A DNA stretch of 64,000 nucleotides from assembly GCF_001719615.1 (NCBI RefSeq), contig NZ_MDVX01000001.1, positions 620,001 through 684,000 of the forward strand, in the 5' to 3' direction. The DNA comes from Neptunicoccus sediminis. Its GTDB lineage: Bacteria; Pseudomonadota; Alphaproteobacteria; Rhodobacterales; Rhodobacteraceae. Of this stretch, positions 18,259 through 27,741 are shown piece by piece. The notes under the pieces are model-generated. The model was given only the letters and a program-made list of their open reading frames with translations. It was not told where the DNA came from and searched no databases. The translations under genes were made by a program, and so were the position numbers. Position 1 is the first letter of the stretch. Each line of letters begins with the position of its first letter.

Positions 18259-19245
18259 CTACAGCATGCTTGGCACAACCTGATCCGGTGGCCGGTGTCC
18301 GTCTGCGAAGGTCTTGATATTGATGATGACTTTCTCACCCATCTCAACGCGGGCCTCTTCCGTGGCCGAAGCCATATGCGGAAGCAGCATCACGTTGTTC
18401 AGATCCCGCAGGCGGGGATTGATTTCGTTGCCGTGTTCAAACACGTCCAGTCCGGCGCCGGCCAGCTCTCCGGCGCGCAGCATGCGGGTGAGGGCGTTCT
18501 CATCCACCACTTCGCCGCGGGAGGTGTTGATGACGATCGCGCTCGGCTTCATCAGTTTCATGCGCCGCGCGTTCAGCAAGTGAAAAGTGCTTGGCGTGTG
18601 GGGGCAGTTGATCGAGACCACGTCCATCCGCGCCAGCATCTGGTCGAGGCTTTCGCAATAGGTGGCGTTCAGCGCGGCTTCGGCGTCTTTATGGACCCGT
18701 TTGCGGTTGTGATAAAACACCTGCATGCCAAAGGCATTGGCGCGGCGGGCGACGGCTGAACCGACCTGACCCATGCCCAGAATGCCGAGCCGCTTGCCCC
18801 CGAGCCGTGCGCCCAGAAAGGCCGAGGGCGACCAGCCCTGCCAGTCACCGGACTGCAGATGGCTGGAGCCTTCGCGGAAGCGGCGCATCACCGCCAGCAT
18901 CAGCGCCATTGTCATGTCCGCAGTGTCATCGGCCAGAACACCGGGGGTGTTGGACACCAGAATCCCGCGCTGGCGGGCGGTGGCCACGTCGATATGGTCC
19001 ACACCGGAACCATAGTTCGCGATCAGCCGCAGGTTGTCGCCAGCCTGCGCCAGCATCCCTGCATCAATCGTATCGTTCAGCGTTGGCACCAGCACATCGG
19101 CAGTGCGCAGCGCAGCGGTCAGCTGCTCGCGGCTGAGGGGCGTATCGGTTTCGTTCAACTTCACGTCGAACAACTCGGAAAGACGTTTCTCGACAGTGGC
19201 AGGTAACCGTCGCGTAACAACAACACTTAACTTACTTGAGGGCAT
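18259..19245 (-). CDS. D-2-hydroxyacid dehydrogenase (glyoxylate/hydroxypyruvate reductase-like)
   Basis: A 328-residue NAD(P)H-dependent dehydrogenase. The sequence has ANYGSGVDHIDV, the Rossmann loop LGILGMGQVGSAVARRA, the catalytic Arg region NTSRGEVVDE and the catalytic His in LLPHMASAT. The pattern is closest to glyoxylate reductase (GyaR-like). ATG 19245 (MPSSKLSVVVTRRLP) is chosen over an upstream in-frame start at 19341 because family proteins begin there. The start lies inside the 5' end of the divergent SH3-like region. Confidence 0.88.
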   Translation of the reverse strand: MPSSKLSVVVTRRLPATVEKRLSELFDVKLNETDTPLSREQLTAALRTADVLVPTLNDTIDAGMLAQAGDNLRLIANYGSGVDHIDVATARQRGILVSNTPGVLADDTADMTMALMLAVMRRFREGSSHLQSGDWQGWSPSAFLGARLGGKRLGILGMGQVGSAVARRANAFGMQVFYHNRKRVHKDAEAALNATYCESLDQMLARMDVVSINCPHTPSTFHLLNARRMKLMKPSAIVINTSRGEVVDENALTRMLRAGELAGAGLDVFEHGNEINPRLRDLNNVMLLPHMASATEEARVEMGEKVIINIKTFADGHRPPDQVVPSML

Positions 19246-19298
19246 TTGATGTAACCAACTCTGGATTTGTTTTTTCCATTCTGCCAAGGAATTACCCA

Positions 19299-19889
19299 AT
19301 GGGGCAAGATCAAAGACCCCGACAAAGGCAAAAGATTTCACAACTCGACAATGTGGATGGCGATGGGCGGATGACGATGGCGCGGGCAGCTTTCTCTTTA
19401 CTGGTTCTTGGACTTCTCATAGTGGCAGGTTTTGGCGGCGGGGCGGCGTTTGCATCCGGCAAGCGTGGCCCTGTGACGAACCTTCCCCTGCCACGGTTTG
19501 TGTCGATGAAATCGGACGAAGGTAACGTGCGGCGCGGCCCGTCCCTGACCCATCGCGTCGACTGGGTATTCAAACACGAAAACCTGCCGTTGCAGATTGT
19601 GGCGGAATACGGTCACTGGCGGCGGGTTCAGGATGCCGAAGGGCAGGGCGGCTGGATGCACTATTCGCTGCTGTCAGGCGCACGTTATGTGATCGTTCAG
19701 GAAGACAACGCCCGCCTGTATCTGACCCCGAATGACGCTGCCGCGACCCGCGCCCTTGCAGAGCGCGGTGCCTTGGCCCGCCTTGGCGCCTGTGAGCGGG
19801 ATTTTTGTGAAATCAGCGCTCAGGGGGCCAAGGGCTGGGCGAAAAAATCCGATCTCTGGGGTGTTTTCCCTGACGAGATTCGCGACTGA
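19299..19889 (+). CDS. Exported SH3-domain protein
   Basis: An about 196-residue exported protein. A hydrophobic signal segment (AAFSLLVLGLLIVAGFGGGA) ends in AFASG. The mature part has two bacterial SH3-like units, the first around NVRRGPSLTHRVDWVF ... GHWRRVQDAEGQGGWMHYSLLSG. Such SH3 modules often bind peptidoglycan. ATG 19299 has AAGGA 8 nt upstream. ATG 19371 would give a conventional short signal peptide, so the true start is uncertain. Confidence 0.8.
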   Translation: MGQDQRPRQRQKISQLDNVDGDGRMTMARAAFSLLVLGLLIVAGFGGGAAFASGKRGPVTNLPLPRFVSMKSDEGNVRRGPSLTHRVDWVFKHENLPLQIVAEYGHWRRVQDAEGQGGWMHYSLLSGARYVIVQEDNARLYLTPNDAAATRALAERGALARLGACERDFCEISAQGAKGWAKKSDLWGVFPDEIRD

Positions 19890-19894
19890 TCCGG

Positions 19895-20866
19895 CTATAG
19901 CGTCACCACCACCGATCCCATTTTATCCGCCTGTTCCACCCGTTCGTGGGCCGTGACAATTTGATCGAGCGGATAGCTGGCGGCGATGGAGTGGGTCAGT
20001 TGATCCGCTTCCAGCATGGCCGTTACCCCGTCAAGCGCGGCGCGGCGGGCTTGTGGTGTCAGGATATAGACAAGGATCATGCGCAGGGTCAGATCCTTGA
20101 ACATCATCGGCATAAAGGGCAGTTGCGGCGCCGGATCACCGGCAGACCCATAGGCGGCAATGGTCCCGTTCGGGCGCATCACCTCGCATAGCAGTTGCGC
20201 GTTCAGGCCGAATTCCAGTTCTACCGCGCGGTGGGTGCCGCCGGTCAGGTCCAGTATCTGCGTTGCCGCATCCGCGTCGCGGTAGTTCACCACATGATCG
20301 GCTCCGGCGGCGCGGACATAGGCGGCTTTCTCGTCGCTCGACACTGTTGTTATGACCTCTGCCCCGCCGATTTTCGCCATCTGGATGGCATAGCGGGCCA
20401 CCGTGCCTGCCCCGCCGGAGACAAGGATTTTCAGCCCCTCAACCGGCCCGTCCGCATAAACCGTGCGATAGGCGGTCAACGCGGGGATGCCAAAACAGGC
20501 GGCTGCATCAAAGGGGGTGGTGTCGGGCAGCGCCACGGCTTGTTCTGACGGCAGGGCGATATATTCGGCGCAGGTCCCAAGCGGGCGTTGCCACTGGCCG
20601 TTCCAGATCCAGACCCTCTGGCCGATCCGCGCACTGTCAACGCCTTCGCCCACGGCTTCGATCTCTCCGGCGCCGTCCGAATGGGGAATGATCAGCGGAT
20701 AGGCCATCGCGCGGGCACCGGCGCGGGACTTCACATCGGACGGATTGGCCCCCGAGGTCGCCAGACGCACCAGAACCTCTCCAGCGGCAGGTTTCGGTGT
20801 GGGCTGTTCGCCAACCTGAAGAACGGCGGCAGCAGCGCCCTGTTCGGTATAAAATGCAGCTTTCAT
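19895..20866 (-). CDS. Zinc-independent NADPH:quinone oxidoreductase (MDR superfamily)
   Basis: A 323-residue medium-chain dehydrogenase/reductase. The N-terminal GroES-like domain has ATSGANPSDVKSRAG and lacks the zinc Cys/His set. The Rossmann domain has VSGGAGTVARYAIQMAKIGG. This places it with quinone oxidoreductase/zeta-crystallin-like reductases. AGGAAAT lies just before ATG 20866. It converges on the SH3 gene 5 bp away. Confidence 0.88.
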   Translation of the reverse strand: MKAAFYTEQGAAAAVLQVGEQPTPKPAAGEVLVRLATSGANPSDVKSRAGARAMAYPLIIPHSDGAGEIEAVGEGVDSARIGQRVWIWNGQWQRPLGTCAEYIALPSEQAVALPDTTPFDAAACFGIPALTAYRTVYADGPVEGLKILVSGGAGTVARYAIQMAKIGGAEVITTVSSDEKAAYVRAAGADHVVNYRDADAATQILDLTGGTHRAVELEFGLNAQLLCEVMRPNGTIAAYGSAGDPAPQLPFMPMMFKDLTLRMILVYILTPQARRAALDGVTAMLEADQLTHSIAASYPLDQIVTAHERVEQADKMGSVVVTL

Positions 20867-20893
20867 AGGATTTCCTTAATATTTGTGCGGTCG

Positions 20894-22927
20894 TCAGGCC
20901 GCAGTGTCCAAACCGCGACCTTTTAGCAGCGCATCTACTTTGGGCAGGCTGCCGCGAAAGGCGGTGTAAAGCTCTGCGCCTTCGGCTTTACCTCCGGCGG
21001 AGTAGATATGATCGTGCAGCTTGGCGGCAAGCTCGGGGTTGAACGGATCGCCGGTTTCTTCAAAGGCGGCAAAGGCATCTGCGTCCATGACCTCGGACCA
21101 CATATAACTGTAATAGCCCGAAGAATAGCCGTCGCCGGAAAAGACATGGGCGAAATGGGGGGTGGCATGGCGCATCCGGATCGCGGCTGGCATGTCCAGA
21201 TCCTTCAGGATTTCCCCCTGACGGGCCAGCGGATCAATGGGCGGCGTGCCGGAATGAAATGCCAGATCCACCAGCGCCGATGCGGTATATTCGACGGTGG
21301 CAAAGCCCATGTCGAAATTCTCTGCAGCCAGTAGTTTGTCCAGCAGCGCCTTGGGGATCGCTTCGCCGGTGTCCGCATGGCGTGCATATTTTTCCAGAAC
21401 CTCGGGCACCGACAGCCAATGTTCGTAAAGCTGGCTTGGCAGTTCGACAAAATCCCGCGCCACAGAGGTGCCCGAGATCATCGGATAATGCACGTCCGAC
21501 AGCATCGAATGCAGCGCATGGCCGAATTCATGGAACAGGGTGCGGGCATCATCAAAGGTCAGCAAGTTCGGCTCGCCTTCGGGGGCCTTGGCGAAATTGC
21601 AGACGTTCACGGTGACGGGGCGGATGTCGGCATCCAGATTGGACTGCGCCCGAAAGCGTGAACACCACGCACCGGAGCGTTTGGAGGAGCGGGCAAAATA
21701 ATCCCCGATAAACACCGCCATATGCCGGTCGCCTTTGCGCACTTCCCATGCGCGGGCGTCCTTGTGGTAAAGCGGTACATCAAGGGCATGGAACGTTAGC
21801 CCGAACAGCCGGTTGGCCGTGTCAAACGCCGCTTCGATCATCTGGTCGAGCTGGAAATAAGGCTTCAGTTCCGCCTCATCCAGATCATATTCGGCGGCAC
21901 GCAGCTTTTCTGCATAATAGCGCCAGTCCCAAGGTTCCAGATCACCATTCACGCCGTCGTCGTGCATCATCTCCGTCAGCCGCGCCGCATCCGCGTTGGC
22001 AGCAGCCTTGGCCGGTTCCCAAACCGCCATCAGCAAGTCGCGCACCGCATCGGGCGTTTTGGCCATTTCCGGTTCCAGCTTGAAATCCGCGAATGTGTCA
22101 TAGCCCAGCAGGTTCGCCCGTTCCTGACGCAGCGCAAGGGTTTCGCGTACGATGTCGATATTGTCGGTCTCGCCGCCATTTTCGCCCCGCTTGCCCCATG
22201 CAATATAGGCTTTTTCACGCAGGTCGCGCCGCGCTGAAAATTGCAGGAACGGCACGATCAGGGAGCGGGACAAGGTGATGACATAGCCTTCCAGCCCCCG
22301 TTCCTGCGCCGCAGATTTTGCAGCCGCCTTCAGGAAATCAGGCAGCCCGTCGAGATCGGTTTCGCCCAGTTCCATGAACCATTCCCGCTCATCCGCAAGA
22401 AGGTTCTGGGAAAACGCCGTGCCCAGTTCCGCCAGACGTTTGGTCACTTCGGGCAGGCGGGCTTTGGCGGCCCCTTCCAACTGCGCACCGGCGCGTACGA
22501 ACATACGATGGTACAGCTCCAGCACCCGCGCCTGTTCCGCGCTAAGGCCAAGGGTGTCCCTGTTTTCAAAAAGCTGATCCACCCGCGCAAACAGGGCTTC
22601 GTTCATCATGGTTTCCGAATTGAACGTGGCAAAGCGCGGGGCAAGAACGCGCTGCAAGGCTTCCCGTGCCGGATTGCTGTCGGCCCCTGTCAGATTGAAA
22701 AATACGCCCGCGACCTTGTCCATCAACCCGTCCGCCTGTTCCAGCGCGTCAATGGTATTGGCAAAACTGGCGGGTTCGGGATTATCCGCAATTGCGTTGA
22801 TCGCAGCGCGGGACTGTTTGAAGGCTTCGTCAAAGGCCGGTGCAAAGTCGTCATCGCTGATCTGTGCAAACGGGGGCAGGGCGAAAGGGCCGGACCAATC
22901 GGTAAGAAACGGGTTTTGCGTGGGCAT
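20894..22927 (-). CDS. M3 family metallopeptidase (oligopeptidase A / peptidyl-dipeptidase Dcp-like)
   Basis: A 677-residue cytoplasmic zinc oligopeptidase that degrades short peptides. The thimet-oligopeptidase motif HEFGHALH gives zinc ligands His466 and His470, with Glu467 as catalytic base. The C-terminal part (FSGDGYSSGYYSYMWSEV) is also conserved in M3 enzymes. ATG 22927 is chosen over 22948 because AGGAG lies 8 nt upstream. It is 27 bp from the quinone oxidoreductase start on the same strand. PrlC versus Dcp cannot be separated by eye. Confidence 0.9.
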   Translation of the reverse strand: MPTQNPFLTDWSGPFALPPFAQISDDDFAPAFDEAFKQSRAAINAIADNPEPASFANTIDALEQADGLMDKVAGVFFNLTGADSNPAREALQRVLAPRFATFNSETMMNEALFARVDQLFENRDTLGLSAEQARVLELYHRMFVRAGAQLEGAAKARLPEVTKRLAELGTAFSQNLLADEREWFMELGETDLDGLPDFLKAAAKSAAQERGLEGYVITLSRSLIVPFLQFSARRDLREKAYIAWGKRGENGGETDNIDIVRETLALRQERANLLGYDTFADFKLEPEMAKTPDAVRDLLMAVWEPAKAAANADAARLTEMMHDDGVNGDLEPWDWRYYAEKLRAAEYDLDEAELKPYFQLDQMIEAAFDTANRLFGLTFHALDVPLYHKDARAWEVRKGDRHMAVFIGDYFARSSKRSGAWCSRFRAQSNLDADIRPVTVNVCNFAKAPEGEPNLLTFDDARTLFHEFGHALHSMLSDVHYPMISGTSVARDFVELPSQLYEHWLSVPEVLEKYARHADTGEAIPKALLDKLLAAENFDMGFATVEYTASALVDLAFHSGTPPIDPLARQGEILKDLDMPAAIRMRHATPHFAHVFSGDGYSSGYYSYMWSEVMDADAFAAFEETGDPFNPELAAKLHDHIYSAGGKAEGAELYTAFRGSLPKVDALLKGRGLDTAA

Positions 22928-23154
22928 GTCAGAGGCTCCTGAAATCATTTGAGCCTGACCTTATGCGCCTTGATCACAGGTTTCCAGAGCCTGCGGTTCA
23001 CAAGGACGCGGGGGCGTTGCGGCCACCGCGTCGCTCTGGTGGGGAACTGCGGTGTGAAAGGCGCGGAAACCCTGCGCCACTGCCGGTGTTGTCACAGTTT
23101 GGCCCATTTCCGAGGCTAGTTTGGGGCTGTGGAATCGGTCTGGATAGCGCGAAG

Positions 23155-23541
23155 ATGAAAAGACAAATTGCAATTGGACTGGCCGGGCTTTGTTTGATGC
23201 TGGGTGTAGGCGGTTATATGCTTGCAGGGGTGTCGGTGACATCTCAGGCACCGGCGGCTGGGACGGCCCAAGATACGGCGCAATCGCCGTTTCTGGTAGA
23301 GCGCAAGTCAGGCGCCGCCGTGTTTGCCGATCCGGATGTCATGCCAGACGAAATGGCACAACAGGACGGGACGGCACCTGCCGGACCGAAAAACCTTCTC
23401 GGGGCATTGCTGAGCGGTGGCGCGAAAATGGCGAAATCGCCAGATTATGAACCGGGCGAAAGCCGGTTCAAAAAGGTCGGCACATTCGCGGGCGCGTGTT
23501 CTCTGGGGAGCGGTGCCAAAAGGTGTAGCACATCGGATTGA
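23155..23541 (+). CDS. Hypothetical exported protein
   Basis: A 128-residue protein not recognised as any known family. Residues 1-24 form a basic start and a hydrophobic segment (MKRQIAIGLAGLCLMLGVGGYM), a signal peptide or anchor. The rest is low in complexity, with Ala/Gly-rich and acidic stretches. The tail contains a two-Cys CSLGSGAKRC. It lies between the M3 peptidase and the convergent DUF2332 gene, with 10 bp between stops. Confidence 0.6.
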   Translation: MKRQIAIGLAGLCLMLGVGGYMLAGVSVTSQAPAAGTAQDTAQSPFLVERKSGAAVFADPDVMPDEMAQQDGTAPAGPKNLLGALLSGGAKMAKSPDYEPGESRFKKVGTFAGACSLGSGAKRCSTSD

Positions 23542-23551
23542 TCGCCTGTGC

Positions 23552-24613
23552 TCAGGCTTCGGCGCCACCTTGCAACCCGTGCCAGCAGACCTCTTGCACA
23601 TGGGGATTGGCATCCGCCAGAAGCTGGAACGCCCCTTGGTCGGGCCACATCCGCAGCGTCAGTTGGGCCTTGCCCTGATCGTTCAACTCAAACGACAGCC
23701 ATGCCAGCGGCGATTCTGCCGTTGCATTGCGTCCGGCCTCTTCCATCGCGCGGGTGATCTTTTGTTGGGTCGTCTCCGGCAGATACTGCCAGGTGATCGA
23801 ATGCATAAGAACGCGGGTCTGCCCGCGCGGGGCGGGGGGCTGGCACATCTGTTCCACCCAAACCCCCGCATCTGCGGCGTGCAATTCCGGTGGAAACTTC
23901 TGCGCCAGAGCGATTGCCGCGCGGGTGCGGGACAGGCGGTCGGGCTGATCCGGCCAGATATAGGCAAGCAGGCGCAGCGCCTGTTTCGGGTCCTCCACGC
24001 GGATCGGGTTCACATCACAGCCCTGTCGGGCAGCAATTACCGGCATCTGTCGGGGGGCTGTGCCTCTCCATTGAGGCGCAAGGCGCAGTTCGGAATGTTC
24101 ATCGCCCAGATGAACCGCCCCCAACTGGTGGGAAAACCGCTCAAGGTTCAGGTTCAGCCCGCCCGATGAGCCGATCTCGTAAAGCACCAAGGGGCGTCCG
24201 CTTTGCTGTCCGATCAGTGCCAGCCCCGCCATAAGCAGGCTGGCGCGGGCAACCTCGTTCGTTTGCGGTGCAAAATTGAGAAAGTCGAGGATCTGAGCAT
24301 CGCACTTCTGCAATGTCTCCGCCACGGCCTGCTCCAGATCCCGCTGTGCAGGCATCGGATTGGGCGGGTAAAGCGCGGCCAGTGTCGGGCTTTGTTCGGA
24401 AAGGACCATCGCATGAAACGCACCGCTCAACCGGAGTGGCACCACATCGCGCATCGGACCCGCCGCTCCCGGCCAGTCCATGACCCTGCGGCCTGTGGCA
24501 GTGCTCCCGTCCAGCGTTTCAAGCAGGGCCAGCAGCAGGGCGGATGTGAACTCGGAACCCAACTGGCGGCACCACGTGGCCTGACGCTCAAAAGCGCTGC
24601 GATCCAGAGCCAT
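23552..24613 (-). CDS. DUF2332 family protein
   Basis: A 353-residue protein. The central LVLYEIGSSGGLNLNLERF resembles a SAM-methyltransferase-like glycine loop and is the hallmark of DUF2332. LMHSITWQYLP lies further on. The function is unknown. ATG 24613 is preferred to 24625 because GGAGG stands 5 nt before it. It is divergent from the FAD/GcvT gene. Confidence 0.82.
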   Translation of the reverse strand: MALDRSAFERQATWCRQLGSEFTSALLLALLETLDGSTATGRRVMDWPGAAGPMRDVVPLRLSGAFHAMVLSEQSPTLAALYPPNPMPAQRDLEQAVAETLQKCDAQILDFLNFAPQTNEVARASLLMAGLALIGQQSGRPLVLYEIGSSGGLNLNLERFSHQLGAVHLGDEHSELRLAPQWRGTAPRQMPVIAARQGCDVNPIRVEDPKQALRLLAYIWPDQPDRLSRTRAAIALAQKFPPELHAADAGVWVEQMCQPPAPRGQTRVLMHSITWQYLPETTQQKITRAMEEAGRNATAESPLAWLSFELNDQGKAQLTLRMWPDQGAFQLLADANPHVQEVCWHGLQGGAEA

Positions 24614-24721
24614 TCCATCCTCCATGTCGTTTTCGCCACAGCCCCTGTCGATTGACAGTGGATCAGGCCCGCGATTTTTGGCTATCTGATTGCAACTTAT
24701 CGCCAAAAAGAGAGTCGTGCT

Positions 24722-27223
24722 ATGAAAACCCACGTAAAAGCCTGTGTTGTCGGCGGCGGCGCTGTCGGGGCCTCGATTGCCTACCATCTGGCCAAGGCAG
24801 GCTGGAAAGACGTTGTCCTGCTGGAACGGGATGAACTGACATCAGGGTCCACATGGCACGCAGCAGGGCTGTTGCCGCTGTTCAACATGTCCTATGCGAC
24901 AACCCATATTCACGATTATTCGGTGAAATTCTACAAAACGCTGGAAGAAGAGACCGGATTGAACGCCGGATTCTCTGTGGTGGGCAACCTGCGAATGGCC
25001 CAGACCAAAGAGCGGATGGACGAATATATGCTCTACGGGACCACGGCGGAATCCGTTGGCGTGCCGTTTGAGCAGCTTACCCCTGCGCAAATCAAGGAGC
25101 GCTGGCCGCTGATCCGCACCGAGGATCTGGAAGGCGCGATTTACCATCCGACCGACGGGTACATCAATCCCGCCGATGTCACGATGGCGATGGCCAAAGG
25201 CGCACGGCAGCGCGGCGTAGAGATCATCCGCAAGCGTCAGGTGGACAGCTACGAATGGACCGGCTCTGAATGGATCGTGCGCGGCACAGTAATGGTCGAA
25301 GTGGGCGGCAATCTGGTGCCTTCAGAGGAAACCTTTGAAATCCACGCCGAACATGTAGTCACAGCGACCGGCAACCACGCACAGCGCACGGCCAAACTGC
25401 TGGGGATTAAAATCCCCGCGATCCCTGTGGAACACCAGTTTATCGTCACTGACGCGGACCCGGAACTACAAGCCTACCGCGCAGCAGGGCATGCGGAACA
25501 TCCCGTTATCCGCGATGCGGATGCGCAATCCTATGTGCGGGAAGAACGGGGCGGCTGGATTTTGGGCGTCTATGAAAAGAACGCTCCGGCGCGGTTTGAA
25601 TATGGTGTGCCCGACAGTTTCCGCGCCGATCTGTTCCAACTGGATCTGGAGCGTATTGAAGAGCAATATATGGCGATGATCCACCGGATTCCGTCCTGCG
25701 AAAATTCCGGTCTGAAAGACGATTTCAACGGCCCGATCTGCTACACGCCGGATGGCAACCCGCTGGTGGGTCCGGCCCCCGGTCTGCGCAATATGTGGCT
25801 GGCCGAGGGCTTCTCCTTCGGGATCACTGCGGCGGGGGGAACCGGCTATTACATGGCGCAGATGATGGTGGAAGGCGAAGCCGAGATCGACATGGCATCG
25901 CTTGACCCGAAGCGCTATGGCTCTTGGATGACGACAGAGTTCGCCGCCCGCAAGAACGAGGAATGCTACGACCACGTTTACATCCTGCATCACCCCGACG
26001 AGGAACGCCCCGCCGCACGGCCCTTGCGCACGGCCCCTGCCTATGACCGTCAAAAAGCGCTGGGCGCGCAGTTCGGTTTTGTGAACGGCTGGGAGCGTCC
26101 GAACTACTACGGGCCGCTGGATGCGCCGGATAATTTTGACCATGACGGGCGGTCTTTCCGCCGTGGCACATGGTGGCCCTATGCAGTGGAGGAGGCCAAA
26201 GCCATCCGCGAAGGCGTTGGCCTGATAGATGCCACGGCCTTTACCAAACATGTGGTCAAGGGACCGGGCGCGTCCGCGTTTCTGGACTGGTTCACCTGTA
26301 ACAAACTGCCCAAAGTGGGCCGTATCAACCTGACCTATGCGCTGACGGATGCAGGCACCACCCGCACCGAATACACTATCGTGCGCAATGGCGAGGACTC
26401 CTATTATCTGGTCTCTGCCGGAGCGTGGACGGATTACGACGCCGATTTCCTGCGCAAAGCGGCTGAGGATAAAGCGGGCGAATTCGGCTATATCGAAATC
26501 CAGAATGTCACCAACCAATGGGGTGTCTTTGCTATCGCCGGCCCGAAATCCCGCGATGTTCTGAAGAAGATCATCAAGGACGCCGATCCTGAAACCGCCC
26601 TATCAAACAAGCGGTTCCCGTGGCTGTCTGCACAACAGATCGAACTGGGCATGTGTCCTGTGAATGCGATCCGTGTGGCCTATACGGGCGAATTGGGCTG
26701 GGAATTGCACCACCCGATCGAAATGCAGAACTACCTGTGGGATCTGATCCTTGAGGCAGGAGAGGAACACGGGCTGAAGCTGGTGGGTGCACGGGCGCAA
26801 AACTGGCTGCGGCAGGAAAAATCCTATCGCGCATTCGGCAACGAACTGGGCCGCGATGCCACCCCTGCCGAGGCCGATCTGCCCCGCTTTATCGACCTGA
26901 GTAAGGAGTTCAACGGCAAGGCCGAGATGGAGGCCAAAGGCATCCGCGCCAAATGTGTTACCCTGCTGATCGACGGACCCGTTGATGCCGATCCTTGGGG
27001 CCGCGAAGCGCTGCTGCTGGATGGCAAGAAAATCGGGCGGCTGACCTCGGGTGGTTATTCGGTGCATTTTGAAAAACAGATCGGTCTTGGCTATGTGGCC
27101 CCGGAACTGGCTGTCGTCGGGCAAAAACTGCAAGTGCGGATGCTGGGGGATTTGTGGGATGCAGAGGTGGTTGAAGACAGCCCCTATGATCCAACCAACG
27201 CCAATATTCGCGTGAACGGGTAA
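24722..27223 (+). CDS. FAD-dependent oxidoreductase/GcvT fusion (dimethylglycine or sarcosine dehydrogenase-like)
   Basis: An 833-residue two-part enzyme. The N-terminal DAO domain has the dinucleotide motif CVVGGGAVGASIAYHLAKAG and LTSGSTWHAAGLLP, the site where FAD is often covalently held by His. From about residue 430 the C-terminal half is GcvT-like (aminomethyltransferase): GVGLIDATAFTKHVVKGPGA and VAYTGELGWELHHP. Such fusions oxidise N-methyl groups of dimethylglycine, sarcosine or related compounds and pass formaldehyde to tetrahydrofolate. Glycine-betaine and choline use is common in roseobacters. The exact substrate is not determinable. A terminator follows at 27255. Confidence 0.88.
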   Translation: MKTHVKACVVGGGAVGASIAYHLAKAGWKDVVLLERDELTSGSTWHAAGLLPLFNMSYATTHIHDYSVKFYKTLEEETGLNAGFSVVGNLRMAQTKERMDEYMLYGTTAESVGVPFEQLTPAQIKERWPLIRTEDLEGAIYHPTDGYINPADVTMAMAKGARQRGVEIIRKRQVDSYEWTGSEWIVRGTVMVEVGGNLVPSEETFEIHAEHVVTATGNHAQRTAKLLGIKIPAIPVEHQFIVTDADPELQAYRAAGHAEHPVIRDADAQSYVREERGGWILGVYEKNAPARFEYGVPDSFRADLFQLDLERIEEQYMAMIHRIPSCENSGLKDDFNGPICYTPDGNPLVGPAPGLRNMWLAEGFSFGITAAGGTGYYMAQMMVEGEAEIDMASLDPKRYGSWMTTEFAARKNEECYDHVYILHHPDEERPAARPLRTAPAYDRQKALGAQFGFVNGWERPNYYGPLDAPDNFDHDGRSFRRGTWWPYAVEEAKAIREGVGLIDATAFTKHVVKGPGASAFLDWFTCNKLPKVGRINLTYALTDAGTTRTEYTIVRNGEDSYYLVSAGAWTDYDADFLRKAAEDKAGEFGYIEIQNVTNQWGVFAIAGPKSRDVLKKIIKDADPETALSNKRFPWLSAQQIELGMCPVNAIRVAYTGELGWELHHPIEMQNYLWDLILEAGEEHGLKLVGARAQNWLRQEKSYRAFGNELGRDATPAEADLPRFIDLSKEFNGKAEMEAKGIRAKCVTLLIDGPVDADPWGREALLLDGKKIGRLTSGGYSVHFEKQIGLGYVAPELAVVGQKLQVRMLGDLWDAEVVEDSPYDPTNANIRVNG

Positions 27224-27254
27224 CACCGGATTAACCTTAATATTACGCCAAAGT

Positions 27255-27278
27255 ACGCCGCCCTGATCGGGGCGGCGT
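27255..27278 (+). terminator. Terminator after the FAD/GcvT gene
   Basis: ACGCCGCCC pairs with GGGCGGCGT around a 6-nt loop, followed by TCGTTTATTTTT. A strong intrinsic terminator 32 bp after the stop codon. Confidence 0.85.
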
Positions 27279-27392
27279 TCGTTTATTTTTAGCTTTATTT
27301 CCACCATCGATTTAAGAATGGGGACAGTTCCAACTTATTTCTGCCCTGCCTAAATTATGTGCTAATCTTCCGGTACTATCCTGATGTTGGTG

Positions 27393-27467
27393 CTTTTTGT
27401 CGTTTGATCCTGCCTGATACCCGACCGTTTTAAAACATCCGAAAGCCCGGCCCCGCGTCGGGCTTTT
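27393..27467 (+). repeat. Duplicate of the RTX gene 3' end and terminator (relic)
   Basis: 75 bp matching 28968-29042 at 72 positions, in the same orientation and 1575 bp apart. It holds the last codons of the RTX gene (the equivalent of FVSFDPA and stop) and the following terminator hairpin (AAAGCCCG 27442-27449 with CGGGCTTT 27459-27466). No open gene precedes it. It looks like the tail of a lost RTX paralog. Confidence 0.8.
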
Positions 27468-27741
27468 GACGCATGGTTTGTTCGAAAAAATATCGCATGC
27501 CGCTATGCGTTGACCGAGCATGCATGCTAGCCGCAGACTAAATCTGCGCGGGTGCTTTAAGAAGTTGTGCAATTTCAGGGTGAAATTCAGGCAATCTGGC
27601 AACAATTTTTGATTGAAAAAACGCATGTATCATGCAATTTCACCACAAAATAGCCCGATTTCCCCCTCTCTTTACTCTGGGTAAACTAGTGGAAAGCTGC
27701 ACCCAATAGTGCAGCAGCATTGATCTACAGAGGGATGTTCG
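27468..27741 (+). promoter_or_regulatory. AT-richer leader of the RTX gene with several palindromes
   Basis: No gene was recognised in this stretch. It contains a 12-bp palindrome AGCATGCATGCT (27517-27528), a hairpin CGCAGA-CTAAA-TCTGCG (27532-27548) and a 20-bp inverted repeat GCTGCAC-CCAATA-GTGCAGC (27696-27715), which ends 26 bp before the start codon. A TAAACT near 27682 could be a -10 box. The 20-bp repeat is the best operator candidate, and its regulator is unknown. GAGGGA near 27730 is the ribosome binding site. Confidence 0.45.

Noticed and set aside
27312-27626. 104-codon minus-strand frame upstream of the RTX gene
   Set aside because: Runs through a terminator copy and palindromes; not protein-like.
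27696-27715. TraR/lux-box assignment for the inverted repeat
   Set aside because: The half-sites are in the opposite order to the tra box and the spacer differs; kept only as an unnamed operator candidate.
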